Program-made: the position numbers and the translations under genes
Notes under the pieces: generated by a model
Seen by the model: only the letters and a program-made list of their open reading frames with translations
The model's database searches: none
Told to the model about the DNA's origin: nothing
In this document: one piece after another, positions 25,253 to 33,611 of the stretch
Position numbering within the stretch: position 1 is the stretch's first letter
Layout: the number at the start of each line of letters is the position of its first letter
Assembly (NCBI GenBank): GCA_009777725.1
Contig: WRLG01000005.1
Location: forward strand, 1-64,000
Length of the DNA stretch: 64,000 nucleotides
Reading direction: 5' to 3'
Origin: Oscillospiraceae bacterium
GTDB taxonomy: Bacteria > Bacillota > Clostridia > Oscillospirales > Ruminococcaceae

Positions 25253-25325
25253 GCACCTGTGCAAGAGGGTTATGTAGGGGACAGGCTTGCCTGTCCCGCC
25301 AGTAGCGAAATGATGCGTTTTTTTT
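25253..25325 (+). repeat. Half copy of the dispersed palindromic (MITE-like) element
   Basis: GCACCTGTGCAAGAGG, then GTAGGGGACAGGC/GCCTGTCCC hairpin, then CGCCAGTAGCGAAATGATGCG and a run of T. It matches the left half of the element at 44534-44667 with few changes. It ends directly against the promoter of the Rpn gene at 25388. Confidence 0.8.
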
Positions 25326-25327
25326 GC

Positions 25328-25356
25328 TTGACAATGATTGTTGGATATGATATTAT
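25328..25356 (+). promoter_or_regulatory. Sigma-A promoter of the second Rpn nuclease gene
   Basis: TTGACA (25328-25333), 17-bp spacer, TATTAT (25351-25356). Confidence 0.8.
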
Positions 25357-25387
25357 TAGATTATAAAATTGTTTAGGAGGTTTTACC

Positions 25388-26218
25388 ATGACTGAATTAA
25401 AAGTAAAGCCCAAAATTGACGTTGCGTTTAAGAAAATCTTTTCTGAGAATTTGGACTTATTGAAGTCTTTGGTTTCTGCGGCGTTGGGGTTTGATGCTAA
25501 AAAAGTTGAGCTTTGCCCGAATGAAATACCGCCTGCGGAAGTAGAGCATAAATTTTGCAGGCTCGACCTGCGAATTAAGGTTGACGGGCAGGAAATTGAC
25601 ATTGAAATACAATGTTACAAACGTGATGATTTTCAAGCGCGCGCCGAATATTATTCAAGCCTTATGTTCACGCGGCTTCACAAAGGCGAAAATTATGCTA
25701 AAATCCCTAAAACTGTTTTAATTAATATTGTTGATTATCCCGTGTTTGATTGTGCCGAGTATCATTCTGTATTTATGAACATGGAAACAAATCGCCATGA
25801 AGTGCTGACTGATAAGAAAGTGATTCACTTTTTTGAGTTGGGCAAGATTCCGTCACTTGAAAACTCTAAAAGTAATATTGAACTATGGCTTAATTTAATC
25901 AGTGCCGATTCTGAAGAAAAAATTGAGGCATTAGAGAGCGTACCAATCGTTGAAATCAAAAAAGCCATTGGCGAAGTTAAACGGCTCAATCGTGACCCAA
26001 ATTTTATCCGCACTACCGAAGCGCGTGAAAATGCAATGAGGGAGGAAATGTCCGCTTTGTCTGCGGCTCATGATGCGGGGCATAGAGAGGGGCGAGAAGA
26101 GGGTATATTTAGTGTCGCATGTAGTATGATTGCCGATAATCTTTCTTTTGAGGTTATCTCTAAACATACAGGTCTTTCAATCAAAGAAATTGAAAGCTTG
26201 CGCTTGCGCGAAGAATGA
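25388..26218 (+). CDS. Rpn-family nuclease / PD-(D/E)XK putative transposase, second copy
   Basis: 276 residues behind AGGAGG. N-terminal KPKIDVAFKKIFSEN is the family's opening motif. Catalytic residues lie in CRLDLRIKVDG and EIDIEIQCYKRDDF (D...ExQ). The C-terminal part has GHREGREEG and a final helix EVISKHTGLSIKEIESL. It is only distantly similar to the protein at 3245, being the subtype with the LKSLVSAALG segment. Related proteins are endonucleases acting on DNA in E. coli; mobility has not been shown and no terminal repeats are visible here. Confidence 0.85.
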   Translation: MTELKVKPKIDVAFKKIFSENLDLLKSLVSAALGFDAKKVELCPNEIPPAEVEHKFCRLDLRIKVDGQEIDIEIQCYKRDDFQARAEYYSSLMFTRLHKGENYAKIPKTVLINIVDYPVFDCAEYHSVFMNMETNRHEVLTDKKVIHFFELGKIPSLENSKSNIELWLNLISADSEEKIEALESVPIVEIKKAIGEVKRLNRDPNFIRTTEARENAMREEMSALSAAHDAGHREGREEGIFSVACSMIADNLSFEVISKHTGLSIKEIESLRLREE

Positions 26219-26240
26219 GGAGCTGTTAATAAGTAAAACC

Positions 26241-26271
26241 CAAGTCTACTGTTTTTCAGTAGACTTGTTTA
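26241..26271 (+). terminator. Terminator-like hairpin after the second Rpn gene
   Basis: AAGTCTACTG (26242-26251) pairs perfectly with CAGTAGACTT (26257-26266) around five bases, followed by GTTTAG. The stem is strong but the T-run is short. Confidence 0.6.
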
Positions 26272-26365
26272 GAATTGGGGAGATTTTCAGTGCAAGATTT
26301 ACAATAAACAAACCTACAATTTGTAATATTTTATAATATTTTTATTTGTTATTTACAATAAATGA

Positions 26366-26393
26366 TTAGGGACGGTTTTACCGTCCCTTTTTG
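26366..26393. terminator. Bidirectional terminator between convergent genes
   Basis: AGGGACGG (26368-26375) pairs with CCGTCCCT (26381-26388), followed by TTTTT on the plus strand. It stands between the plus-strand Rpn gene and the minus-strand U32 gene. Confidence 0.75.
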
Positions 26394-26417
26394 AATATCA
26401 CACTAAGCCACAAAAAC

Positions 26418-28484
26418 CTAAAACACCACCCTATACCCCCTGGTATACTTCCCCTGCGCTTCTGCGCCGGTTTTGTAACGCTCTATCACTTCTAAAATCT
26501 CGCCGGGGGGCTCTTTAAAAAAGTCCAGCAAAATAAAATCAACGTCCACCTCATCTAATTTGTCAGACAGTAAAAGCAAATCAGCGTTTAAAAGCTCCGA
26601 GTACCCAACGCCGCGGCGAATGGGGAGGGCTCTGCCTGTCCTGTCTGTAAGGGCGGGGGTATTTTTAAAATCGGGAGAACCGCGCCCGCCACAGATTTCT
26701 CGCGTTAAAAGCATAAGCGGCAGAAAGCCGTATGCGAAGATGCCGAGCGGGAGCTCTCCGCTCAGCGCGTTAACGCGCCTAAAGGTACATTCAAATGAAG
26801 CAACGGCATCAGCAAGCCCCAATTGCTTTACCGCCGCCAAGCTGTGCGGGTTGGCAAGGTTAAGACCCATGCCCCCGTGAAGCTTAAAGCCCAGTTTTGC
26901 TCCCATTCCTATATGCGCCAAATGGTTGCACAGGATACTGTCAAAGCCTCCGGCGGCGGCTCTTTTTAGGTCTTGCAGTAAAGCCGTTTCGTCAATTACA
27001 AAGCGCGGCAGTGAAAGTATGATTTTCGGCGCGGGCTTTATTTTCAGGGCTTCCTCGATTGGCAGTATGATTTTTTCAAGTGAGGGGCTGTTCAAGAGTT
27101 CGTCCGTAAGGTCAGTGGCTTTGTAAAGCAGGATACGGATAAGCTTTTCGGCGCGCTGATTGCGTGAACCCGTCTTGGGGCGACCCTTGCGCGTTTCGTA
27201 TTCTCCTTTAAAAGTGTAAACGGGAGTATTTTTCTCAATTATCCGATTATCCGTAAGAGCGGCGGCTGAGCGGCGCATGGCGTTTATCTGCGAAACGGAA
27301 ACGCTAAGCCCCTCATCGGTATCAACGGTTATACACCCCGCCTTATACGCCGTTGAGCCAAGCTTAGAAAGCTGTTTTTTAATCAATTCGGTGTCAACGG
27401 CGCGCCGCTCCGCCGCTTGCGGAGGTTCACCGCAGACCATCGTTTCCATGCCATCGGCTCTCATCGAAAGCTTTATTTTTTCACCCTTTTTAACGGACAT
27501 GTGAAAATCTGCGGTATAGCTTTCGCGCTCCTTTCGGTAAAGCTCCCTCAGCCCGGGCAAAACGGATTCAGCGGCGAACGCATCCTCCCTTTGCCTGATT
27601 CCCAGCATGTCGCTGCCTGATTTGCCGATAAAATAGCCGTCCGTAAAGCCGCTCCGCGAAAAGACGGCGCGCAGGGTTTCAAAATCGGGCAACCTGCCGT
27701 CCAGAGCCGCGCGGTAAGCCGAAACTGCCGCCGCGACGTATTCGGGGCGTTTCATTCTGCCTTCAATTTTTAGGCAGGCAACGCCCGCGCCGCGCAATTC
27801 CCCGATATGTTCAAGCAAGCATAAATCTTTAAGAGAAAGCGGATAATGGCTACCCGCTCCGCGTTCGCTGTTTACCGTATACGGCAGTCTGCACGGCTGG
27901 GCGCAATTTCCCCTGTTCGCGCTCCGCGAGCCTATAACCGCGCTCATATAACACTGCCCCGAAACAGACGCACAAAGCGCGCCGTGAACGAAAGCTTCAA
28001 TTTCAATATCGGCTTTGTTTGCGGCGCGGCAAATTTCCTCGATTTGACCGCGTTTCAATTCGCGCGCGATAACAACCCTGCTAAACCCCAATTTGTAAGC
28101 CGTAAGCGCGCCCTCAACGGTGTGGATTGACATCTGCGTGGAGGCGTGAAGCCTCATATCGGGTATGAGACTTTTAACAAGCCGCGCCGCACCCAAATCC
28201 TGAATAATCAGCGCGTCAACCCCCGCCCTTGCGGCGTTTTCAGCCGCTTTCACGAAGCGGGCTTCTTCATCGTGAAAAATAAGGGTATTCATAGCCAGAT
28301 ATACCGAAACACCATGAAGATGGCAGTATTTTACGGCTTCCGAAAGTTCCGCATCATCAAAATTAGCGGCTTTAGCTCTTGCCGAAAAGCTTCTGCCGCC
28401 CAAATAAACCGAATCCGCCCCGCATCCTACAGCCGCGTAAACGCTCTCCATACCGCCTGCGGGAGCAAGCAATTCACACTCCAA
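26418..28484 (-). CDS. U32-family protein (RlhA-like, with DUF3656-type C-terminus)
   Basis: 688 residues. N-terminal ELLAPAGGMESVYAAVGCGADSVY and YLAMNTLIFHDEE are U32 signatures. Four cysteines for an iron-sulfur cluster are in LCASVSGQCY and NRGNCAQPCRLPY. A long C-terminal extension matches the layout of E. coli RlhA (about 650 residues), which hydroxylates a 23S rRNA cytidine. Related U32 proteins (TrhP) modify tRNA, and older annotation calls them collagenases. RNA hydroxylation is my preferred reading; the exact target is open. zapA lies just upstream (12 bp), an arrangement common in Clostridia. Confidence 0.82.
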   Translation of the reverse strand: MECELLAPAGGMESVYAAVGCGADSVYLGGRSFSARAKAANFDDAELSEAVKYCHLHGVSVYLAMNTLIFHDEEARFVKAAENAARAGVDALIIQDLGAARLVKSLIPDMRLHASTQMSIHTVEGALTAYKLGFSRVVIARELKRGQIEEICRAANKADIEIEAFVHGALCASVSGQCYMSAVIGSRSANRGNCAQPCRLPYTVNSERGAGSHYPLSLKDLCLLEHIGELRGAGVACLKIEGRMKRPEYVAAAVSAYRAALDGRLPDFETLRAVFSRSGFTDGYFIGKSGSDMLGIRQREDAFAAESVLPGLRELYRKERESYTADFHMSVKKGEKIKLSMRADGMETMVCGEPPQAAERRAVDTELIKKQLSKLGSTAYKAGCITVDTDEGLSVSVSQINAMRRSAAALTDNRIIEKNTPVYTFKGEYETRKGRPKTGSRNQRAEKLIRILLYKATDLTDELLNSPSLEKIILPIEEALKIKPAPKIILSLPRFVIDETALLQDLKRAAAGGFDSILCNHLAHIGMGAKLGFKLHGGMGLNLANPHSLAAVKQLGLADAVASFECTFRRVNALSGELPLGIFAYGFLPLMLLTREICGGRGSPDFKNTPALTDRTGRALPIRRGVGYSELLNADLLLLSDKLDEVDVDFILLDFFKEPPGEILEVIERYKTGAEAQGKYTRGYRVVF

Positions 28485-28496
28485 GCTCTATACACC

Positions 28497-28895
28497 CTAA
28501 TTTTTATTCTTATTTTCCAATGTCAATTGACCGCTTATATCTTCCCGCATTTTTAATATGTTTAGCTCATTCTCCAGCGCGGCTACCCTTGCGCTGAGCA
28601 CCTCGGCTCGCTTGACGGCTTCATCCCGCTCAATCCTTGATTGGCAGGCATCGTCTACATATTCCTTGATTTGCGTGCGGATATTGTCAATACTGTCGTT
28701 AGCTTTTTTAGCCTCGTCAAACGCCGACAACGCCGTTAACAAAGCCGCCGAAAAGACATTTAAGCTGTCCGTCCCCCTTGACATGGAGGAGATGGTGCTC
28801 TCAACCTTATCCGCCAGCTTTATATAATATTCCGGCTGTTCATCCGTTTGAAGCGGAAATTCCCTGCCGCAAATCGTTACCTTAAATTTATTCAT
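28497..28895 (-). CDS. zapA: Cell-division protein ZapA
   Basis: 132 residues. N-terminal FKVTICGREFPLQTDEQPEYY is the ZapA beta-hairpin motif, then an alpha-helix and a long C-terminal coiled coil with heptad Leu/Ala pattern (RAEVLSARVAALENELNIL). ZapA binds FtsZ and cross-links filaments at the division ring. Ribosome site AGGAGTG. Probably co-transcribed with the U32 gene 12 bp downstream. Confidence 0.85.
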   Translation of the reverse strand: MNKFKVTICGREFPLQTDEQPEYYIKLADKVESTISSMSRGTDSLNVFSAALLTALSAFDEAKKANDSIDNIRTQIKEYVDDACQSRIERDEAVKRAEVLSARVAALENELNILKMREDISGQLTLENKNKN

Positions 28896-28904
28896 ATTAC
28901 ACTC

Positions 28905-29453
28905 CTAACGGATAAACATTCCAAGCTCTATGCAAACCTTATGCTCTTCTTTGTCGCGGTTGGTATACAGGGCTTTTTCAAAGCCGAAAAAGGTTAAACC
29001 CTGAGAGCGGTAAAAGGCAACGGCGTTTTCATTATTAGAATGAGTTTCAAGCTGTAAAACGCGGCAGCCTTCTTCTTTCGCCGTCTGCTTCGCGAAGTCT
29101 AAAAGCTTTTTACCCAGCCCGCAGCGGCGGTATTCCTCCGCGACCCAAAGCTCGTTGAGCCACATGAAATTGGTGCTTTTATTTTTCCAAAGCTCAATAC
29201 AGGCAATTAGCTTTTCGGAGTCCGTCTCGGAGAAAATGCCGTAAGCCTTTGAGCCTTGCCACAAGGGATTATAAAGCTTATCAATAAACTCTTTAACCTG
29301 CGGCGAGCTGTATGCCTTTTTGGTAAATACCGCACCGAATCCGTCCTCATGATGATAGATTTCGGGCTCATAACGGCAGCTTGTCTCATAGCGAAATTCA
29401 ATAGGATAATCCTGCCATTTTTCACAAGGCAGAAATACGATTTCGCAATCCAT
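28905..29453 (-). CDS. GNAT-family N-acetyltransferase
   Basis: 182 residues from ATG 29453, set by AAGGAG seven bases upstream; two earlier in-frame ATGs are too close. The acetyl-CoA motif A is LWVAEEYRRCGLGKKLLDFA, and the C-terminal ETHSNNENAVAFYRSQGLTFFGF is typical. The substrate is unknown. The gene lies 10 bp upstream of zapA. Confidence 0.85.
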   Translation of the reverse strand: MDCEIVFLPCEKWQDYPIEFRYETSCRYEPEIYHHEDGFGAVFTKKAYSSPQVKEFIDKLYNPLWQGSKAYGIFSETDSEKLIACIELWKNKSTNFMWLNELWVAEEYRRCGLGKKLLDFAKQTAKEEGCRVLQLETHSNNENAVAFYRSQGLTFFGFEKALYTNRDKEEHKVCIELGMFIR

Positions 29454-29467
29454 AAGCATACTCCTTA

Positions 29468-29500
29468 TCAATTGTTCATTGTTAACTGTTCACTGTATAC
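29468..29500 (-). repeat. Heptad repeat cluster (ATTGTTC/ACTGTTC)
   Basis: Plus strand 7-mers ATTGTTC, ATTGTTA, ACTGTTC, ACTGTAT. It provides the last codons and the stop of the membrane-protein gene ending at 29490 and lies just upstream of the GNAT ribosome site. Confidence 0.75.
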
Positions 29501-30032
29501 AACAGCCGCCGATATATTCAACCTCGAATTCAAACTCAAAATCATATTCCGGGGCTTCCTTTTCGCTCACATCGCTCACAGCTTCAAGGGCATAGTTCAA
29601 GCTTTCCGGCGTTACGCGCCATTTTCCGCCGCTCAGCCGCAGTACGTGGGCAGTTTCACGGGAATTGTGAAAGTCGCTTGAAAAAAGGGTTTCTTTAAGC
29701 GATAAGCTATAGCTGTCAAGCCGCAAAAAGGAGCGGCTTGTAAATTTATACTTAACGCGGATTTTCTCATCCTCCGAAATGCCGTGCTCCGAAAAAAGCG
29801 ATGCTCTGAAAGAATCAAACCAAGCCTCATCAAAGCCGTTTAAGTCCGCTTCAAAAACGCAATCAGCAAAGATTCTGTAATCATCCCGTTCAAGAGCCGA
29901 GGCAAGCTTGTTAACTGTCTTCATCTGCCCGCCCAGATAAATGCTTATTGCAAGCGAAATCGCCGCAACCATGATTGAAAATACCAGAAAAATTTTTGCG
30001 AGAGCCTTGTTCCGCTGCGCTTTCTCCGCCAT
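29490..30032 (-). CDS. Hypothetical membrane-anchored protein
   Basis: 180 residues from ATG 30032, placed by AAAGGAG nine bases upstream. One transmembrane helix near the N-terminus (KIFLVFSIMVAAISLAISIY), then an extracytoplasmic part with no family I recognise; FKFTSRSFLRLDSYSLSL-like alternation (residues about 90-110) suggests a beta-rich NTF2-like or DUF4878-like fold. Acidic tail EYDFEFEFEVEYIGG. The final Cys-Ile-Gln and stop come from heptad-repeat DNA. Upstream of the GNAT gene. Confidence 0.65.
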   Translation of the reverse strand: MAEKAQRNKALAKIFLVFSIMVAAISLAISIYLGGQMKTVNKLASALERDDYRIFADCVFEADLNGFDEAWFDSFRASLFSEHGISEDEKIRVKYKFTSRSFLRLDSYSLSLKETLFSSDFHNSRETAHVLRLSGGKWRVTPESLNYALEAVSDVSEKEAPEYDFEFEFEVEYIGGCCIQ

Positions 30033-30313
30033 TCTGACTTGCTCCTTTGAACGCACCGTGTAAAAATAAATTACTCAAATTATATAATACCATAAAGCTC
30101 CCTGAAAGTCAACCATTGATATTTATTTAACAAATCATTTTTGGAAACGCCTCTGTGTTCCCGTGAATGTCAATAAGAGCGGCGCAAGAGGTATAGCCTA
30201 TATTGCTTATTAAAGGTATAAATTTTTAATAGCCATTGACTTTTAGAGATAAATATGCTAAGCTAAAATAAGCAAGAGGGGGGACATGGAATTGACTAAG
30301 AAGGGGGTATTAT

Positions 30314-30643
30314 ATGAACATTCAAATTTTCGGTAAATCTAAATGCTTTGATACGAAAAAGGCGGAGCGGTATTTTAAGGAGCGGGGAGTGAAGTATCAT
30401 TCCGTGGATATTCTGCAAAAGGGGTTAAGTAAGGGTGAGCTTAACTCTGTGGTTTCCTCTGTCGGGATTGATGAAATCGTAAACGAAAAGGCGGGGGAGT
30501 ATCAGCTGTTTAAATATCTGCTTGATGATGCTAAGTTTGATAAGCTCCTCGAATGCCCCAAACTATTTAAAACCCCGATTGTCAGAAACGGTAAGAAAGC
30601 GACAATCGGCTATTGCCCGGAGGTTTGGAAAGAATGGGAGTAG
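30314..30643 (+). CDS. ArsC/Spx-family glutaredoxin-fold protein
   Basis: 109 residues. N-terminal IFGKSKCFDTKKAERYF has the single redox Cys of the ArsC family (Cys11) with a Thr three residues on. FKTPIVRNGKKATIGYCPE near the C-terminus is the cis-Pro and substrate-side motif. Similar to YffB/arsenate-reductase-like proteins and to Spx regulators; without the CXXC of Spx, a reductase role is as likely as regulation. GGGGG ribosome region upstream. First gene of the plus-strand island. Confidence 0.8.
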   Translation: MNIQIFGKSKCFDTKKAERYFKERGVKYHSVDILQKGLSKGELNSVVSSVGIDEIVNEKAGEYQLFKYLLDDAKFDKLLECPKLFKTPIVRNGKKATIGYCPEVWKEWE

Positions 30644-30671
30644 AGCAATTAACAAAAGGAGGATTAAAATT

Positions 30672-30944
30672 ATGCCTAGGATTCAATCAAGTACAGAACT
30701 TTGCAATAATTATAATGATATATCAACTTTTTGCCGTGAAAGCCGAGAACCTGTTTTTATAACCGAAAACGGACAGGGCGACTTGGCTGTTATGAGCATT
30801 GAGATGTTTGATGTGCTTTTCGGTAAGCTTGAATTATATAATCTGCTTGACGAGGGGCGAGCCGCCGCAAAAGCAGGTCGCAAACGTCCTTATACCGATG
30901 TATTCGCTGACATAGAACGGGAGATTGCAAATGGAGAAATTTAA
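30672..30944 (+). CDS. Type II antitoxin, Phd/YefM family
   Basis: 90 residues from ATG 30672, which follows AAAGGAGG; a longer frame begins inside the previous gene and was ignored. N-terminal MPRIQSSTELCNNYNDIS and EPVFITENGQGDLAVMSIEMFD are the DNA-binding fold of Phd/YefM antitoxins, which block the toxin and repress their own operon. The stop overlaps the toxin start by 14 bp. Confidence 0.85.
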   Translation: MPRIQSSTELCNNYNDISTFCRESREPVFITENGQGDLAVMSIEMFDVLFGKLELYNLLDEGRAAAKAGRKRPYTDVFADIEREIANGEI

Positions 30945-31245
30945 TGTCAATTTAAGCGAATTTGCTGAAAATGAGCTTCGTGATATTGCGAGATATATTT
31001 CTAATCAATTAAATGCTCCCCGAGCCGCACTTGATTTAATACAATTGATTAAACTAAAAACAGCCTCTCTTGAAACAATGGCAATGGCGTATCCGCTTGT
31101 TAGGGACGAGCGTTTAGCTACATTGGGTTATCGTAGTGTTACCGTTAAGAATTACACGTTGTTTTACATAGCCGATGAAGAGGCTAAACAAGTTGATATT
31201 GTTCGAATTTTATGGTCTCGTCGCAATTGGCAGAATATTTTATAG
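30931..31245 (+). CDS. Type II toxin, RelE/ParE superfamily
   Basis: 104 residues. ATG 30931 lies inside the antitoxin's 3' end; a TTG at 30925 is possible. Pattern VNLSEFAENELRDIARYI, RDERLATLGYRSVTVKNY and TLFYIADEE...VRILWSRRNW matches ParE/RelE toxins. Such toxins either cut ribosome-bound mRNA or block gyrase. Translationally coupled to the antitoxin. Confidence 0.85.
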   Translation: MEKFNVNLSEFAENELRDIARYISNQLNAPRAALDLIQLIKLKTASLETMAMAYPLVRDERLATLGYRSVTVKNYTLFYIADEEAKQVDIVRILWSRRNWQNIL

Positions 31246-31275
31246 CATTGAGTTGGCAAGCCACAAAACTAATAT

Positions 31276-31342
31276 AAATCCGTCGGCGAAGCCGACACAA
31301 TAATTGTTAACAATTGAGGAGTTCCGCCCTTGGCGTAATGTT
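31276..31342. repeat. Two short palindromic modules joined by heptads
   Basis: Module A at 31278-31298 (CCGTCGGCGAAGCCGACAC, hairpin GTCGGC/GCCGAC) is followed by AATTGTTAACAATTG heptads and module B at 31317-31342 (GGAGTTCCGCCCTTGGCG, hairpin CGCC/GGCG). Reverse-complement copies of A and B occur at 44503-44527 and 44716-44748, flanking the MITE-like element there. Confidence 0.65.
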
Positions 31343-31350
31343 TACACTTG

Positions 31351-31644
31351 CTATCCAAAAATATCCGAATGAGTTCCTGTGCTGTGTAGTGATAAAATTA
31401 GCTTTTTCTCAATTATACGATAAACCAAAAGCCAATCGCCCTTGATATGACATTCTCTAAATGCCGATAAACTGCCTTTTAATTGGTGGTCTCTGTATCT
31501 CGGCGGCAGAGCCTCGCCTTTAGCAAGCATTTCAATAGGTTCTTCTAAAAGAGATGTGTTATATCCTCGTTTTTCAGCTAATTTTAAGGTTTTCTTGTAT
31601 AAAGCCGTGGGAAATGGCTTGTATTTATATCCTTGTTCATTCAT
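31351..31644 (-). CDS. YafQ-family mRNA interferase toxin
   Basis: 97 residues. KYKPFPTALYKKTLKLAEKRG, then RYRDHQLKGSLSAFRECHIKGDWLLVYR and the ending STGTHSDIFG are the YafQ/RelE pattern; the His in ECHIKGDW and the C-terminal His are the expected catalytic residues. Cuts mRNA on the ribosome in known members. The start overlaps the antitoxin stop by one base (TAATG). Confidence 0.85.
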   Translation of the reverse strand: MNEQGYKYKPFPTALYKKTLKLAEKRGYNTSLLEEPIEMLAKGEALPPRYRDHQLKGSLSAFRECHIKGDWLLVYRIIEKKLILSLHSTGTHSDIFG

Positions 31645-31895
31645 TAATTACGCCTCAAATCATCAAACATTTCTTTAGGGGAATTATATATTTTTGCCGT
31701 GCCGTCGGCGATTTCTTTGTCGGCTTGTGCCGCATCGTTTAAAAGCTCATCGGCATACAAGTAAATGGGGTCAATTAACTTATTTTTTATATTCTCGTCT
31801 AAGAGAGTGATTATAAAATCCGTACCATCGGGAATATCAAAACTATCCTCGATTACAAACATATTATCCCTGTAACAACCCTTTAAAGACACCAT
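31644..31895 (-). CDS. Antitoxin partner of the YafQ-type toxin
   Basis: 83 residues. N-terminal VSLKGCYRDNMFVIED and TDFIITLLDE look like a swapped-hairpin/AbrB-like DNA-binding strand. The C-terminal DKEIADGTAKIYNSPKEMFDDLR is the toxin-wrapping helix seen in RelB-type antitoxins. I assign it by its position upstream of, and coupling with, the toxin. AGGAGG site; own promoter at 31928-31956. Confidence 0.72.
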   Translation of the reverse strand: MVSLKGCYRDNMFVIEDSFDIPDGTDFIITLLDENIKNKLIDPIYLYADELLNDAAQADKEIADGTAKIYNSPKEMFDDLRRN

Positions 31896-31927
31896 AATAG
31901 CAACCTCCTATTAATCAGCATATTTAT

Positions 31928-31956
31928 ATTATACCCTTTCTCATTTACTATGTCAA
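31928..31956 (-). promoter_or_regulatory. Sigma-A promoter of the YafQ toxin-antitoxin pair
   Basis: Minus strand TTGACA (31956-31951), 17-bp spacer, TATAAT (31933-31928). Diverges from the symporter promoter at 31986. Confidence 0.85.
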
Positions 31957-31985
31957 TAGTTACGCAATTATTTCAGCTCAAATCC

Positions 31986-32014
31986 TTGATTTTAGGCAAA
32001 AAATATGGTATACT
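31986..32014 (+). promoter_or_regulatory. Promoter of the symporter gene
   Basis: TTGATT (31986-31991), 17-bp spacer, TATACT (32009-32014). Confidence 0.65.
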
Positions 32015-32057
32015 TTATATATATTTTACAGTTAACTGAATTATGGAGGTAAAAAAA

Positions 32058-33281
32058 GTGAAAGTGACTAAAAAGCCGTCTTTGGCTGTTTTGATTTTTA
32101 TCGGGCTTATATTGGGGGTTGTTGTCGGGCTGTTGTTTACGGGCAATCCTGACTTAATTGATACTTATATCCTGCCTTGGGGCAATTTGTATCTTAATCT
32201 GATTAGGTTTATTATCGTGCCTGTTGTTTTCTTTTCGATTATGGGCGGGGTTGTTTCTATGAATGATATAAGAAAAATCGGCTCAATCGGGATTCGGGCG
32301 GTTGTTTTCTATATATGTACGACGGCGGTTGCAATCACAATTGCACTTTTTGTCGCTAATTTGTTCAAAAACTCGTTTGTCATTCTTGATACAACAGGGG
32401 TCGAATATGAAGTGTCGGCGACACCGCCCGGCTTTATAGATACTATAGTTGATATGTTCCCGAGCAATGCGGTTGCTCCGTTTTTGAATGCTTCTATGCT
32501 TCAAATCATTTTTATAGCTTTAATTGTAGGATTTGGGGTTATTATGGCGGGGGCGAAAGCCGAGCCTGTTACGAATATGATTGAGGCTCTGAATGAGGTT
32601 TTCATGAACGTCATGATGCTCATCATAAAATTGTCACCTATTGGTGCCTTTTGCCTTATATCGTCTGTTGTTGCTTCTAACGGTCCTACTGTTTTGGGGA
32701 ATTTTGCACTTGTTATATTTGTCGCTTATCTTTGTTATGCAATTCATATGGCTGTTGTTTACTCATTCTGCGTTAAAAAATTGGGCAAAATGAGTCCGCT
32801 GAAATTCTTCAAAGGCATGATGCCTGCTATGATGTTCGCTTTTTCGAGTGCTTCTTCTATGGGAACTCTCCCGCTTAATATGGAATGTTGCGAAAAACTC
32901 GGTGCAAAAAAAGAGGTCATAAATTTCACCTTGCCGCTGGGAGCGACGATAAACATGGACGGAACAGCGATATATCAAGGCGTTGCGACAATATTCATAG
33001 CCTCATGCTTCGGCATTGAGCTGACTTTAGCACAGATGATAACCGTTATTTTCACGGCAACAATCGCCTCTATAGGAACAGCCGGTCTGCCCGGCGGCGG
33101 ACCTATCATGCTTTTGATGGTTTTAGAGAGCGTTGGTCTGCCTGTTGAGGGTATAGCCCTCGTTGTCGGAATTGACAGGGTGTTTGATATGGGCAGGAGC
33201 GTTGTCAATATAACGGGAGATGCGGCTTGCAGTATGTTTATTTCAAATTACAGTCCTAAAAAAATTGCTGATGGAGGGTGA
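32058..33281 (+). CDS. Dicarboxylate/amino acid:cation symporter (DAACS family)
   Basis: Imports glutamate/aspartate or C4-dicarboxylates with Na+ or H+; integral inner-membrane protein. GTG 32058 is preferred: GGAGGT at 32046-32051 is its ribosome site and would otherwise sit inside the coding region of the ATG at 32043. 407 residues with the GltPh pattern: several hydrophobic helices, a Ser-rich hairpin AFSSASSMGTLPLNM, the helix-7 motif GATINMDGTAIYQ, hairpin 2 IGTAGLPGGGPIML, and helix 8 GIDRVFDMGRSVVNITGDA with the substrate-contacting Asp and Asn. Inside an island otherwise full of toxin-antitoxin genes. Confidence 0.92.
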   Translation: MKVTKKPSLAVLIFIGLILGVVVGLLFTGNPDLIDTYILPWGNLYLNLIRFIIVPVVFFSIMGGVVSMNDIRKIGSIGIRAVVFYICTTAVAITIALFVANLFKNSFVILDTTGVEYEVSATPPGFIDTIVDMFPSNAVAPFLNASMLQIIFIALIVGFGVIMAGAKAEPVTNMIEALNEVFMNVMMLIIKLSPIGAFCLISSVVASNGPTVLGNFALVIFVAYLCYAIHMAVVYSFCVKKLGKMSPLKFFKGMMPAMMFAFSSASSMGTLPLNMECCEKLGAKKEVINFTLPLGATINMDGTAIYQGVATIFIASCFGIELTLAQMITVIFTATIASIGTAGLPGGGPIMLLMVLESVGLPVEGIALVVGIDRVFDMGRSVVNITGDAACSMFISNYSPKKIADGG

Positions 33282-33287
33282 TGTTTT

Positions 33288-33611
33288 ATGTATGCAGAAG
33301 CTGAAATAAGGCGGCTTACAAAAGAGCTTGTCGATAAATTTAACCCGGAAAAAGTAATCCTGTTCGGCTCACAAGCCAAAGGAACAGCAACCGAAAAAAG
33401 CGACATAGACCTCTGCGTTGTCGCCGATGTTGAAACAGAGAGTAAAATAGACCTTGGAAGTGACATTAACCACTATTTAATTTGGGATTGCGATTCCGAA
33501 AAGCCACCGGATATTATTGTTTATACCCCCTTAGAATGGTCGGAAAGGCAGGACAACAGGGGCGATTTCGCCCATATTATTAAAAGAAACGGAGTTGTTT
33601 TACATGGCTGA
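33288..33611 (+). CDS. MNT-type nucleotidyltransferase (antitoxin of a MNT/HEPN pair)
   Basis: 107 residues. KVILFGSQAKGTATEKSDIDL is the minimal nucleotidyltransferase signature (GS then DxD), with the third Asp in PPDIIVYT. In studied MntA/HepT pairs the MNT protein adds AMP to the HEPN toxin and silences it. The GGAGGG site is 7 bp after the symporter stop. The HEPN gene overlaps its last 8 bp. Confidence 0.85.
   Translation: MYAEAEIRRLTKELVDKFNPEKVILFGSQAKGTATEKSDIDLCVVADVETESKIDLGSDINHYLIWDCDSEKPPDIIVYTPLEWSERQDNRGDFAHIIKRNGVVLHG

Noticed and set aside
30239-30270. Promoter of the ArsC-like gene (TTGACT and TAAGCT)
   Set aside because: The -35-like box is fair, but the -10 is poor; not strong enough to list.
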